Of a stretch of DNA of 64,000 nt, positions 1 to 9,611 are shown in pieces. A program made the position numbers and the translations under genes. Under the pieces are notes generated by a model that made no database searches, was not told the DNA's origin, and saw only the letters and a list, made by a program, of their open reading frames with translations. Numbering within the stretch: position 1 is the first letter of the stretch; every line of letters begins with the position of its first letter. The stretch lies in contig JAAEMX010000025.1 of NCBI GenBank assembly GCA_024225035.1, positions 62,001 through 126,000 of the forward strand, given 5' to 3'. The stretch is from Lentisphaerota bacterium (lineage in GTDB: Bacteria; Verrucomicrobiota; Lentisphaeria; Victivallales; Victivallaceae).

Positions 1-2
1 TG

Positions 3-3000
3 ATATCCTTAACTGACGCAGAAGCAAAACTCCATCAAGCCTGGAGCAATCTGGAAACTGCATGTAAGCATTCTGAAACTATTACAATGCTTGAAAATAA
101 CGCACCAAATTTTACGAAAGCCGCTTCAGGGGAGTTGCTGAATTTAGCAAAAGCCCTTGACAGTAACGCATTTTCAGATGATCAGTTTGTGTTGCTCAAA
201 AGCTGCAGCGGAATAAAACCAGATAAAATTCGAGGAGCTGTTAGAAAGCGCGGAGTAGAATGGGTTGGAGTAAAAGACGTTAATCCTGACAAGGGCTGTC
301 TGCCTTTTGATATTGAAAAGATTCTGGGTATTCTTGATAGTTTCGATGTTATAGTTAAGGAATATCTTGCCGCCATTCACTTTGATTTTATGAAATTTGC
401 GCTCGAAGATAAGGCTCTTGAGAAGAAGAAAACTTCGGCAGGAGTACAGGCTTTTGACGATCTATTGCTTGGAATGTTTAACGCGGTTGGAGTAAAAGAT
501 GAATTTTGCGCAAAAATCAGGCGGCGCTTCCCCGTTGTACTTATAGACGAATTTCAGGATACAGACTCTCTGCAGTTCCAGATTTTTGACCGCATTTTCA
601 ATGCTCCTGAAGCGCTCATGATAATGGTTGGTGACCCTAAACAGTCAATTTATCAGTTTCGGGGAGCTGATATCTACTCTTATCTGCAAGTTTCTGAGCA
701 GCTGCCGGAAGAGGATCGCACTACATTAAGCCGTAATTATCGTTCCAGCTCAGAGTTGCTGGAAGCTTTTAATACTGTATTTGACCTGAATAATCCATTT
801 ATTGAGAAATCCATAAGCTATCTTCCGGCAGAGGCTGGCAGAACTCAAGATAAATTGGTTATTGAAGGCACTGACTGCACAGAAAAACCGTTGCGCATTC
901 TTGAGATTGACAGCACTGATGGTAAGGCAGTCAGCAAAACCGAAGCCTATGACATTTCCAGACGGGCGATCTGCAATGAAATCAGCGCTATTTTAACAAC
1001 TGCTGCCAGCCGTAACGAAGAAAGCATATCTTGTGCACGTTTTGAGGATGGTACCGGGCTTTATCGGCCTGTACAGGCAAAAGACATTGCTGTACTTACC
1101 GATACCAATTATGAGGCTCAGGAAATTTGCAGTATGCTGGCTGAACGCGGAATCCCGGCGGTGCTCCAGAATACTGGTAATATATTTGAAGCCGAATCGG
1201 CAGCAGATCTGTTGCATATAATGTCGGCAATAGAACAGCCTCGTGACCCTCGCCGGGTGCTTACTGCGTTGGCGTGTGAACCCTTTGGGCTGGATTACAA
1301 AAAACTTTATCAACTGCTGAATAACAGTGAGAAGTTTGAGGCTTGGCAGAAATTCTTTTTTAACCTGCTGAAAATTTGGCAGGAACACGGATTTATACGG
1401 ATGTTTTATGATTTGCTGCGCCCGAGAAGCGCCAGAGGTGTCGAATGTGATATCAGAGCAAAGCTTTTATCGGCTCCTCAAGGCGAGCGTCGTATGACAG
1501 ACCTGTTGCACCTCGGAGAACTGCTTCACAAAACTGCACTTAAAAAACGCTTAGGCCCGGCAGCAATGATTTCATGGCTGCGAAGACGCATTACCGAACC
1601 GGAAAGCGGCACTGAAAATGAACGGCGCTTGGAGAGCGATGAAGAAGCGGTAAAAGTTATGACTGCTCACAAGAGCAAAGGCTTACAGTTTCCTTTAGTT
1701 TTCTGCACCAGCCTCTGGAAACGCGGTTGTTTGCCTACTCAAAATAAAAAAGAGCTGGATTTCTTTTACCATGAACGGGATGAAAATGGAAATTTTGAAC
1801 AATACTTTGACTTTGGAGTAACTGGTGAACACCTGAAAGACCATTGTCAGGCGTACAGGCGCGAGCAGCTTGCTGAAAGCATTCGACTGATTTATGTGGC
1901 TCTCACCCGTGCTAAAAATTATTGTTGTTTTACTTGGGGCAATATTAATAAAATTCAGGATTCGGCTTTGGCCTATTTGATAGGTTCTTATACAGATGAC
2001 GAACTTAAAATACTTTTTGCCGGGCAGGCACCTGACACAGTCAGACAGCTGAATAAATGGCGTGAAAGCGGCAGAATAGCTTTTAGCCAAGCCCGCCATG
2101 AGGTTAAAAATGCAGCGATAGAGCGCAAACAGCACCAGATTAATGAACCGCCTGAGTTTAAACCTTTTGTCAAGGATTGGGGAATAATGAGTTTTACTGC
2201 ACTTACTGCAGGGGCTCATGTTCATGCTGATGTGAGGCCGGGGGCTGATGACGAACCTGATAACGATGTGGTTGAGGAAGTGCTAATATCAGTCAGTTCG
2301 CAAGAGCTGCCGCTTGGTGATTTTCCGGGCGGCCCAGTGTCTGGGGACTGCATCCATCAGATATTCGAAAAACTTGATTTCTCATTGACCGTTAATGACG
2401 GCTGGCGCAATAGAAATGATGTTAAGACTCTGATAGAAGACCGTTTAACTGCCATGGGCAGGGTTGAAGGCGTGCGTGGTACTGAGCAGTTCGAGCAGTC
2501 ACTGCTAAAACGCAGAATGCAGGTCTGCGATATGCTTGAAAACGTATTGCGCTGTCCTTTGCCGGGCAGCGACGGTTCTTTCAGGTTGTGTGATTTACCG
2601 ACAGCCAACCATCTGCCGGAAATGGAGTTTTATTTTCCTGTAACGGAACGAATTGATTATCAAAAGATTAATGAATTGATACGTATGCTTGGCGGGCAGG
2701 AAGGCGGATTATCCCAGGCGTCAGATGTGCAGCCTCTGTACGGTTATATGAATGGTCTAATTGACCTGACTTTTGAGCAAGGCGGACGTTATTATATTAT
2801 TGACTGGAAAACCAATAATCTTGGAGCGTCCTTTGGGGATTTCAGGCAGGAAGACCTTGCTGAAAGCATGAATGAGAGTAATTATCTGCTGCAGGCCGCT
2901 ATTTACATGTTAGCCTTGGACAAATATCTGCATACAAGGTTGCCAGGTTATGATTTTAATAAGCACTTTGGTGGAGTTTTTTACTTGTATGTCAGAGGTA

Positions 3001-3113
3001 TGACAGCGGAAACAGCGGATTATGGTGTTTACAGCATGAGACCGCCTAAGGAAGTTTTAACAATGCTGGAAAGTATTTTCCCGGCCCATGCGTCTGAGGA
3101 TAAAAATGGATAA
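3..3113 (+). CDS. recB: RecB-like helicase/nuclease subunit of exonuclease V (5' partial)
   Basis: UvrD-family superfamily 1 helicase with a C-terminal RecB nuclease domain, the motor and nuclease chain of RecBCD that processes double-strand breaks. The reading frame is open to the window edge, so the N-terminus with Walker A is missing; the first in-frame ATG at 87 is internal. Counting from that ATG, visible motifs are IDEFQDTD (about residue 152), VGDPKQSIYQFRGAD, SRNYRSS, VMTAHKSKGLQFPLVF and RLIYVALTRAK. The nuclease signature GLIDLTF followed by IIDWKTNN lies near residue 905. The downstream gene is recD, overlapping by 8 bases, which fits one operon. A recC gene, if present, would lie upstream of the window. 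Nothing looks broken inside the visible part. Confidence 0.93.
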   Translation: MSLTDAEAKLHQAWSNLETACKHSETITMLENNAPNFTKAASGELLNLAKALDSNAFSDDQFVLLKSCSGIKPDKIRGAVRKRGVEWVGVKDVNPDKGCLPFDIEKILGILDSFDVIVKEYLAAIHFDFMKFALEDKALEKKKTSAGVQAFDDLLLGMFNAVGVKDEFCAKIRRRFPVVLIDEFQDTDSLQFQIFDRIFNAPEALMIMVGDPKQSIYQFRGADIYSYLQVSEQLPEEDRTTLSRNYRSSSELLEAFNTVFDLNNPFIEKSISYLPAEAGRTQDKLVIEGTDCTEKPLRILEIDSTDGKAVSKTEAYDISRRAICNEISAILTTAASRNEESISCARFEDGTGLYRPVQAKDIAVLTDTNYEAQEICSMLAERGIPAVLQNTGNIFEAESAADLLHIMSAIEQPRDPRRVLTALACEPFGLDYKKLYQLLNNSEKFEAWQKFFFNLLKIWQEHGFIRMFYDLLRPRSARGVECDIRAKLLSAPQGERRMTDLLHLGELLHKTALKKRLGPAAMISWLRRRITEPESGTENERRLESDEEAVKVMTAHKSKGLQFPLVFCTSLWKRGCLPTQNKKELDFFYHERDENGNFEQYFDFGVTGEHLKDHCQAYRREQLAESIRLIYVALTRAKNYCCFTWGNINKIQDSALAYLIGSYTDDELKILFAGQAPDTVRQLNKWRESGRIAFSQARHEVKNAAIERKQHQINEPPEFKPFVKDWGIMSFTALTAGAHVHADVRPGADDEPDNDVVEEVLISVSSQELPLGDFPGGPVSGDCIHQIFEKLDFSLTVNDGWRNRNDVKTLIEDRLTAMGRVEGVRGTEQFEQSLLKRRMQVCDMLENVLRCPLPGSDGSFRLCDLPTANHLPEMEFYFPVTERIDYQKINELIRMLGGQEGGLSQASDVQPLYGYMNGLIDLTFEQGGRYYIIDWKTNNLGASFGDFRQEDLAESMNESNYLLQAAIYMLALDKYLHTRLPGYDFNKHFGGVFYLYVRGMTAETADYGVYSMRPPKEVLTMLESIFPAHASEDKNG

Positions 3114-5061
3114 TAACAACATGATTGAACAGTTGAGATTATTGCCTGCAGGAATGTTTGGTCCGTTGGACTTGGGATTTGCCGGATTTGTTTGCCGTTC
3201 AACTGGATACCCGGACAATTTTCCACTTTTTCTTGGAGCAGCGCTGGCTTGCAATGCCGCTGCTGTTCGCAAGCACACGTGTATAGATTTGAAAGAGCTG
3301 TCCGGCGATCTCAATTGCTGGTTTACTGACCTTAGCGATATTGTGGAAGATGAATCTATTGTTAGAGAACAGCTCGCTGCTGTAATTATTCCTGAAAGAT
3401 TTCGCCAGCAGTTACTGAAAGCAGAAAACGCACTTGGAGTACCGCAGGGAAATAAAGTTCCTTTTAAGCCTCTGATTCTGGATGGCAGTTTGCTTTATAT
3501 TTGCCGTGATTATCTGAGCGAGCGTAAACTGGCTGCTTTAATGCTTGATTTTTGCCGTGGTGAAGAACACCCTGCAGAGGTCAAAATGGGCAGTATTACC
3601 AGAATTTCACCTTTTTTCAATGTGATGACCAAGCGCCCGGACTGGCAGCAACTGGCGGTAGCGGCGGCTTTGCGTAACCGGATGACAGTTATCAGCGGCG
3701 GCCCCGGCACCGGCAAGACAACGGTTGCGGCGGCTATTACGGCCTTGCTTCTTGAGCAAAACCCTGAACTTAAAATGTCCTTATGCGCACCGACCGGAAA
3801 GGCTCAGGCCAGGTTGCAGGAATCCGTTAAAAGCCAGTTTGCCGGGTTTGATTGTTCTGATGAAGTGAAAGCGTTGATGGACAACCTCCCGGTTTCTACA
3901 ATACACCGTTTGCTTGGCAGCAGGCCCGGTTCTACTAGTTTGAAATATAATGAAGCCAATCAGCTGAATCTTGATGTATTGATAGTAGATGAGGCTTCAA
4001 TGATTTCGCAGCGCTTGATGAAAGCTTTGTTTGCGGCAATTCCGACTCATTGCAAAATTATTCTGCTTGGTGACATGCAGCAGTTGGCTTCTGTTGAATC
4101 CGGCATGGTGTTGAAGGACTTCTGTCAAGCCACTGGGCAAAACCGTTTTTCAGAAGATTTTATAAATGGCTGTAAAAAGTGCTTTTCAACTGAAGATATA
4201 TTGCCTGAACCTGCTGCATCTAAAGATGATACTTTAGCTGACTGCGTGATTGAACTGCGCGAGAATCACCGTTTCAGCTCGGAGCGTGGGCTTGGACTGG
4301 CAGCAGCAGCGATCAGGGCTCTTCCTGAAAAATCCACTAAGGCGGCGGTGACTAGACTAGTCAAAGCTATGCGCGGTGATGATACGGGAGAGATATCTCT
4401 GGAAAAACTCCCTTCGTGGCAGAATCAGGCCTTTGAACAGACTGTCAGGCAATACTTTAAAGGATTACAGGTTGAATCTAAGGGCGAAAAGCGCTATTTC
4501 ACTGAATACTTGAAAGAGGCTTCTGTTCGAAAAGCATATGAAATGTTTAATAAGTTTCGTTTCCTGTGCGTGCATCGCCGTGGTTTTTATGGGGTTGGAA
4601 ATCTCAACAAAATTATTGAGCGCAGCATGTATGGAATTTCAGGAGGCAGGGAGTTTTATCCCGGTAAGCCGCTGATAATAAATGAGAATTGTCATGCTAT
4701 GCGCCTGTATAACGGCGATACCGGAATGGTCTGGCAGGATGAAAACGGTAATTTGAAGGCATTTTTTCCTCCATTGGAGGAAGGTGCTGAATTTCGCAGG
4801 TTTGAACTTGGAGTTCTGCCGTCGTTCAGCCCGGCATATGCTTTAACTGTACATAAGTCACAAGGTTCCGGTTTTCAGCAGGTACTGATTATTACGCCGG
4901 ATAAAGAGTCGCCGCTAATGACTCGTGAGATGATTTATACCGCCATAACCCGAGCCGAAAAACGTGCCGTTATCTGGTCGAGCCCGGAACTTCTTGCCGA
5001 AGCGCTGAAGACTCCTACCAGTCGTTGTTCCAATTTGCGCAATGCCTTAATCAACCGTTAG
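3106..5061 (+). CDS. recD: RecD-like helicase subunit of exonuclease V
   Basis: Superfamily 1B 5'-3' DNA helicase, the RecD1 partner of RecB. Walker A GGPGTGKT is near residue 200, Walker B is VLIVDEASM, motif III is LLGDMQQLASVESG, and the C-terminal motifs are ALTVHKSQGSGF and YTAITRAEKR. The start at 3106 is chosen over an in-frame ATG at 3088 because GAGGA lies five bases before it. It overlaps the end of recB by 8 bases, suggesting translational coupling. Length (about 650 residues) is slightly more than E. coli RecD. The stop overlaps the convergent AEC transporter gene by four bases, and no terminator is visible between them. Confidence 0.93.
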   Translation: MDNNNMIEQLRLLPAGMFGPLDLGFAGFVCRSTGYPDNFPLFLGAALACNAAAVRKHTCIDLKELSGDLNCWFTDLSDIVEDESIVREQLAAVIIPERFRQQLLKAENALGVPQGNKVPFKPLILDGSLLYICRDYLSERKLAALMLDFCRGEEHPAEVKMGSITRISPFFNVMTKRPDWQQLAVAAALRNRMTVISGGPGTGKTTVAAAITALLLEQNPELKMSLCAPTGKAQARLQESVKSQFAGFDCSDEVKALMDNLPVSTIHRLLGSRPGSTSLKYNEANQLNLDVLIVDEASMISQRLMKALFAAIPTHCKIILLGDMQQLASVESGMVLKDFCQATGQNRFSEDFINGCKKCFSTEDILPEPAASKDDTLADCVIELRENHRFSSERGLGLAAAAIRALPEKSTKAAVTRLVKAMRGDDTGEISLEKLPSWQNQAFEQTVRQYFKGLQVESKGEKRYFTEYLKEASVRKAYEMFNKFRFLCVHRRGFYGVGNLNKIIERSMYGISGGREFYPGKPLIINENCHAMRLYNGDTGMVWQDENGNLKAFFPPLEEGAEFRRFELGVLPSFSPAYALTVHKSQGSGFQQVLIITPDKESPLMTREMIYTAITRAEKRAVIWSSPELLAEALKTPTSRCSNLRNALINR

Positions 5062-6086
5062 CCGAATATCCATATTGTACATAAAATGGTGATGGTAAGC
5101 GTAAATATTGAAGCCAGATAGCACCAGAACATCAATGTAGCCAGACCTTGTTCCATCTTTGGATTAGCCAGTGACGCCATTACTACCAGGTTATTTGCTG
5201 GAGGTGCTCCAGCTTCAACTACCAGCACCAGAGCCGCCAGCAGGCTCATTGGAAGCAGGCCGGTTTTGCGTAAGAACATGACATAAACGATTGCTATTGC
5301 AGGGAATATTATTAACCTTGTCACAATTACGCTGAAGATGGTACGTTTGTTAATTATTCCCGGAACCGGTCCATTGGCCAAGTTACCCCCAAGAACCAGC
5401 AGGGCGCACGGTACTGTTGCCATCGAAATAACTTCAGCAGCACTAAATACCGGATACAGTAAGCTTCCACGAAAGCAGAACAAAGATTTCAGCTGAGGCA
5501 CCAGCCCTACGGTAAGGCCCAGGAACAGGCCTATGATTGGAGGGGTAAATACTTTTCTCAATGATAATTCTGACATTTTACTGCCGCTGATCAGGGAAAA
5601 TCCAACCGTCCACAGTAGCGGCGAAAATCCAAGTAAATAAACTGAAATAAAGGCAACAGCTTCGTTGGAACTGTTAGGGTTATTGCTGAAAATAGGGAAA
5701 ACCATGGTAACAGCAATCAATAGCGGGATCGGGACATAACCAGCGTTGCCAAAACCGACAGCGGCAGCTATGCCATTTTTAATAAAATCCTTAGGACGGA
5801 ATATTTTCACCATTATAATGCCGACGATACAGCTGGAAATAGTGATTATTATGCAGCTTGCTGTAAATATCCAATATTCGCGAAGCTGATTTAATGTGAC
5901 GGAGGAGGCGACTTTGGTAAACAGCAGTGACGGCAGAAAAAGAGTAAAAACGAGCTGACTGATTACTTTGAGTGAGTCACGACTCAAAATATTGCGTCTT
6001 ACCATGAATACTCCGGCAAGGGCAATTAAGAAAATTGAAGCGACGGCTTTAAAAGAGTAGGGTAGCAGTTCAAAAAATTTGTCCAT
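5058..6086 (-). CDS. AEC-family permease (auxin efflux carrier/malate permease type)
   Basis: Inner-membrane secondary transporter of 342 residues with about ten hydrophobic segments, starting with one at residues 14-32. It has the AEC-family look: an N-terminal half with the LPSLLFTKVAS stretch, a polar central loop, and a C-terminal half with EAGAPPANNLVVMASL, the conserved pore-lining segment of the family. Known members export or exchange organic acids such as malate, but the substrate cannot be read from sequence. It is convergent with recD and has no obvious operon partner; the next minus-strand gene upstream is a TPR protein 49 bases away. The ribosome binding site is weak. Confidence 0.85.
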   Translation of the reverse strand: MDKFFELLPYSFKAVASIFLIALAGVFMVRRNILSRDSLKVISQLVFTLFLPSLLFTKVASSVTLNQLREYWIFTASCIIITISSCIVGIIMVKIFRPKDFIKNGIAAAVGFGNAGYVPIPLLIAVTMVFPIFSNNPNSSNEAVAFISVYLLGFSPLLWTVGFSLISGSKMSELSLRKVFTPPIIGLFLGLTVGLVPQLKSLFCFRGSLLYPVFSAAEVISMATVPCALLVLGGNLANGPVPGIINKRTIFSVIVTRLIIFPAIAIVYVMFLRKTGLLPMSLLAALVLVVEAGAPPANNLVVMASLANPKMEQGLATLMFWCYLASIFTLTITILCTIWIFG

Positions 6087-6135
6087 GAGAATGTGTTACG
6101 GTTAATCTTATTTGTAGTTAGTTGTGAAAAATAGC

Positions 6136-7860
6136 TTATTTTATAGTATTCTTTGCTTGAAGAATTTTTGCCTGTATTTTCTGAATGTTTATATTTCGGG
6201 AATAAACTTTTAGTGCCAGCTCCCAGTATTTTATGGCTTTGTGCGGTTTATCAAGCTTCCAGAAAATATCACCGGCATGGTTACTGATCTCTGGGTTAGG
6301 GTATTTGCCGCATTTATCAAGAGTCCTGCGTATGTATTTCTCCGCTGTTTTATAATCACCCTGTCGATATTTGAGCCAAGCATAGCTGTCCAGAATTTCC
6401 TTTGAATCTGGTTGCTTTTTTAAAGCTTGAAGCAATAAATTTTCTGCGGAATCAAGCATTATATTATTGTCCGCACAGGTATAGGCGGCGGCATTGGCCA
6501 GTTCTGGAGAACATTCTTTTTTGTTCAGGCAGATGTGGGTAAGGGCCTCTATCGTGTCGAGTTGTTTTACTTTGTCTGCCAGGCTGAACCCTCTAAATAT
6601 CATCATGTTAGGTAATTTTTTTGAACCAGTTTTTTTGTAGATCATACTGAATAAGGCAAAAGCTTCTTTGAACTTTCCAGCAGAAGCCAGACATGAAAGG
6701 CGAAGATAATCAAGCTTGGACAATGGTTTTCCACGGTTTAGCTGAGCCAAAGCCAGAGACGGTTGTGAATTCATATAGCATGCCAGAGCCATCAAGCCGA
6801 TAGCCTGGACATTATTCGGGTTTTTAAGCAGACACCAGTTTAAGGAAGTGATGGCTTTGAAATAATATTTAGCGTCATACGATATCACTCCAAGGCGGAA
6901 ATAGTTAAAATCTGAAGGAAATTCAAGGCACATTTGTTCCTGAAGCGCAATGGCTTCAGGCCCGCGGTTATTTTGATTGTAAAACGTTATCAGCAGAAGT
7001 TTAGCCGCCGTGCTTTTGGGATTATGACTGAGAAAATCAAGAATAACGCCTTCCGCGCGATAAGGTTTTTCGAGCTTACTCCAGAAACCAACAATTTTCT
7101 GCAGTACTTTGATGTCATTGTTTGGAACAGGTATTTTTTCGATAAGCGTGATAACCTGTTCTTTTTTATCCATATACTCAGCTGAAGGGCTTTGGAGCAG
7201 TCCGAGGAAACGCCTTTCCTTGCTGCTTTCTTTTGCTGCTTTGCTGTATAAAATCGCCGCACTTTTCAATATTGGAATGTTAGTTTGAGCACGTGTCAGC
7301 ACTAGAAATTGCTCAAGCATTTCATCAGCCTGTTCAAACATTCCGGCTTCGTTGTAAAGAGAACAAAGAATCGCGGCAATGCTACAGTAAATATTAAACT
7401 CAGGTTTGCTCAAAGTTTCAGGAACTACAGATTTGAGGCAGTTTTCTGCAAGGATGCGTCGCTTTTCAGTAGAGTCAAAGTGGTTTGCCAAAGCCAGTGC
7501 CGCCAAATTTAATGGCAGAGCTTGTGGATGGTGTCTGGCAATATCAATTAATTCCGGGATGAACTTCCTGGTTGATTTTTCATCCCTGAAGTTTTTGAGC
7601 AAGGTTTTTAAAACAAAACCTTTTGAAGGATCGACATCAAGTGTGCTCAAAAGCCACTTTATTGTGGATTCTCGATCATCGCTCAGCATGGCAATGCCAA
7701 AAGAGCTAAGCGCTTTTATTTCCTTCTTGTCGTTTTCAGGGAGGGAAAAAGAGGATTCCTTGCTGGCAGAATGAGCTAAGTGATCTGAACTTAATTCGGC
7801 GCCGACAGCAGAAACGCATAAAACTGCTCCAAAAAGCAGGATTAATGCTATTGTTTTCAC
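6136..7860 (-). CDS. Exported tetratricopeptide-repeat protein
   Basis: A 574-residue protein with an N-terminal signal peptide (hydrophobic residues 4-20, likely cleavage after SAVGA), so probably periplasmic. The body is built of helical pairs with TPR-type spacing. The clearest are near the C-terminus (SYAWLKYRQGDYKTAEKYIR, then AGDIFWKLDKPHKAIKYWEL), with more in the middle (LGVISYDAKYYFKAITSLNW). Such proteins are scaffolds, and no catalytic domain is seen. The start is a GTG preceded by AAGAAGGGG seven bases upstream. A hairpin terminator separates it from the small gene upstream, so it probably has its own promoter. The partner is unknown. Confidence 0.8.
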   Translation of the reverse strand: MKTIALILLFGAVLCVSAVGAELSSDHLAHSASKESSFSLPENDKKEIKALSSFGIAMLSDDRESTIKWLLSTLDVDPSKGFVLKTLLKNFRDEKSTRKFIPELIDIARHHPQALPLNLAALALANHFDSTEKRRILAENCLKSVVPETLSKPEFNIYCSIAAILCSLYNEAGMFEQADEMLEQFLVLTRAQTNIPILKSAAILYSKAAKESSKERRFLGLLQSPSAEYMDKKEQVITLIEKIPVPNNDIKVLQKIVGFWSKLEKPYRAEGVILDFLSHNPKSTAAKLLLITFYNQNNRGPEAIALQEQMCLEFPSDFNYFRLGVISYDAKYYFKAITSLNWCLLKNPNNVQAIGLMALACYMNSQPSLALAQLNRGKPLSKLDYLRLSCLASAGKFKEAFALFSMIYKKTGSKKLPNMMIFRGFSLADKVKQLDTIEALTHICLNKKECSPELANAAAYTCADNNIMLDSAENLLLQALKKQPDSKEILDSYAWLKYRQGDYKTAEKYIRRTLDKCGKYPNPEISNHAGDIFWKLDKPHKAIKYWELALKVYSRNINIQKIQAKILQAKNTIK

Positions 7861-7883
7861 GGAGATTCCCCTTCTTGCATATT

Positions 7884-7924
7884 AAAAAACTCAACCCCCT
7901 TGCTCGATATTTGAAGCAAGAGGG
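7884..7924 (-). terminator. Rho-independent terminator behind the 29-residue protein
   Basis: On the minus strand an imperfect CCCTCTTGCT/AGCAAGGGGG stem with a ten-base loop is followed by TTGAGTTTTTT. It ends the short gene at 7953-8042 and lies just before the start of the TPR gene. Confidence 0.6.
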
Positions 7925-7952
7925 CTGACCATAAAACCAGCTATGGTGCTGA

Positions 7953-8042
7953 TTATTTGTTCTTGTGACGCATCGCCTTCAGCTGTTTTTTCCGCTTATG
8001 CTTGGCGATTTTTTTGCGACGTTTCTTTTTCAGGTTACCCAT
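7953..8042 (-). CDS. 29-residue basic protein of AURKAIP1/COX24 (mS38) type
   Basis: Short open frame encoding 29 residues, beginning MGNLKKKRRKKIAKHKRKK and ending MRHKNK; more than half the residues are Lys, Arg or His. The pattern KKKRRxKIxKHKxKKxLKxMRHK matches the AURKAIP1/COX24 domain. In mitochondria that domain is ribosomal protein mS38, and tiny stand-alone versions are annotated in Bacteroidota and PVC bacteria. AAGGG lies 8 bases before the ATG, and a hairpin terminator follows, so the gene is framed by expression signals. A role at the ribosome is inferred from the family. It is easily missed because of its length. Confidence 0.8.
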   Translation of the reverse strand: MGNLKKKRRKKIAKHKRKKQLKAMRHKNK

Positions 8043-8230
8043 TGGTTTGCCCTTTTGTTTTATTACTATAAACCATATATATAAATATTTCAGTACTATA
8101 ACGATATTTCTACCTGGAAAGATGTAATTTAACGCAATATACGGAAATTTCTCATGGGTTAAGAAAAAAAAGTGAGTTTTTTTTGCTTCGGCACTAGAAA
8201 AACGCCAGGTTGTTCTTTGTTGAAAAGCAG

Positions 8231-9154
8231 CTATTTTGCTTTTTGTACAGTTTTCTTCGTTGTTATTTCGACAGCATATGGAACTGTTTTGAACTCTAAA
8301 TTATTAGCGAGACAAAGATATTTAATAATTCTGTATAAAGAAGTTTCTCGATCCAGAACCATGTTTAGTTCATGCCGATCAAGGCCCTTGAATTTTTCAA
8401 TATAAATATTCATGCCGCGTTTTTCCGGGTCATATACCCGGCTCATATCCTGTATCCTTCTCACTGCTTCCAAGAGAGGGACATGCTCCATATTGACTTT
8501 CATTTTAATCTTGAATAATCGATCATATGTAGGGCGAAATAAGCTTGAGCGCGGTATCTTGCGCTTGGCCTGATTTATTTTTATGATTTCTTCCTCAGGC
8601 AATTTGGGAGTATCCTCGCCGAAGCTGGTTCCGGTGCTGAATTTTTTTAAAATCGGCTTGGGGCTGGTACGAGTAACGACTCCTCCGCCGCTTACTGTTA
8701 CTTTTGGAGCGGTGTAACCAATTGGAAGGTAGTATACTGTGCCAATATACATTCTGGTGCCATCGGGATATTTGTCCAAGACATTATATTTGTTAATGTG
8801 ATCGCCGGTATAATAAGGAGGCGGTTCTTTGAGGTTGGTACCGAGATAGAGACTTTCACTTTTGAACATGAACTTCATGCCAGTGTCACGACAGAAGTAC
8901 TTTATAAACACCCATATGGGAACATTTCTAAATTTCAAGGAGACCGGCGGAAGCATGGAAAGTTCGTTATTTGTATTGCGCAGCATCACATTAATTAGGT
9001 ACTTTCGCCGCAGGGTTTTTATGACAGAGGGAACAGAGGCGTTTTCTAGCTCTATCAGTTTAATAATTCGATTTGCCGGTGGTATTTCTTTTGCTGTTGC
9101 TTCTGGAAGATTTAGAAATATAACGATCAGGAGCATGGCTGAAATTAAGCGCAT
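8231..9154 (-). CDS. Exported protein with two STN-like (secretin/TonB short N-terminal) domains
   Basis: A 307-residue protein with a signal peptide (residues 1-21, cleavage probably after EATA). Two regions have the layout of STN/secretin N0-type domains: residues about 28-105 (IELENASVPSVIKTLRRKY, then LKFRNVPIWVFIKYFCRDTG) and about 215-300 (MKVNMEHVPLLEAVRRIQ, then LDRETSLYRIIKYLCLANNL). A low-complexity linker with VSGGGVVTR joins them. No secretin barrel or TonB-dependent receptor barrel follows, so it may be a periplasmic adaptor. No neighbour points to a secretion system. Function is not established; the domain call rests on pattern recognition. Confidence 0.55.
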   Translation of the reverse strand: MRLISAMLLIVIFLNLPEATAKEIPPANRIIKLIELENASVPSVIKTLRRKYLINVMLRNTNNELSMLPPVSLKFRNVPIWVFIKYFCRDTGMKFMFKSESLYLGTNLKEPPPYYTGDHINKYNVLDKYPDGTRMYIGTVYYLPIGYTAPKVTVSGGGVVTRTSPKPILKKFSTGTSFGEDTPKLPEEEIIKINQAKRKIPRSSLFRPTYDRLFKIKMKVNMEHVPLLEAVRRIQDMSRVYDPEKRGMNIYIEKFKGLDRHELNMVLDRETSLYRIIKYLCLANNLEFKTVPYAVEITTKKTVQKAK

Positions 9155-9332
9155 ATATCAATTCCTTCATTCAAAAACGCGCTGCTGGGCAACTGTTTTC
9201 TTTTTGCTGTCTGTGAAAGTTTCTTTTATAGAATATAGTGTAAAATATACTAGCTGCAAGCTTTAGCTCTGCATCTATTTGAGTTCAGAGAAAAGAATTT
9301 TAAGAAAAACACAAAAAAAAGTATTTTATAGC

Positions 9333-9360
9333 TTGACGTTCTCGGTTTTCAGAGTAACTT
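9333..9360 (+). promoter_or_regulatory. Probable sigma-70 promoter of tRNA-Arg
   Basis: TTGACG (9333-9338) and TAACTT (9355-9360) are separated by 16 bases and lie about 34 bases before the tRNA start. The -35 box is strong and the -10 box weak. Confidence 0.5.
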
Positions 9361-9393
9361 ATGAGCTCATTCACGGAAATACGTGATTGATGT

Positions 9394-9470
9394 GCGCCCG
9401 TAGCTCAATTGGATAGAGCGTCTGGCTACGGACCAGAAGGTTTGGGGTTCGAGTCCCTTCGGGCGTACCA
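9394..9470 (+). tRNA. tRNA-Arg (anticodon ACG)
   Basis: A 77-base cloverleaf. The acceptor arm GCGCCCG pairs with CGGGCGT. The D arm contains GCTCAATTGGATAGAGC. The anticodon stem TCTGG/CCAGA holds loop CTACGGA with anticodon ACG, and the T arm carries GGTTCGAGTCC. The 3' CCA is encoded. ACG is normally edited to ICG and reads CGU, CGC and CGA. A gene remnant begins shortly after, but no integrase or duplicated 3' end was seen. Confidence 0.97.
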
Positions 9471-9510
9471 TTTTGTTTCTTCCAGGTGAAATGCCTGATG
9501 ATATATTTTA

Positions 9511-9538
9511 AGCCTCGCTTTTTAGCGGGGCTTTTTTT
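9511..9538 (+). terminator. Rho-independent terminator after tRNA-Arg
   Basis: Stem AGCCTCGCT/AGCGGGGCT with a short T-rich loop is followed by seven T residues, 40 bases after the tRNA. Confidence 0.85.
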
Positions 9539-9611
9539 ATGCAATTAGAAAAAGAAATCTCCCTTGCTTACTACCCGTCAGGGGTACTGGAGGTGAAGTG
9601 AATTTAAGGAA

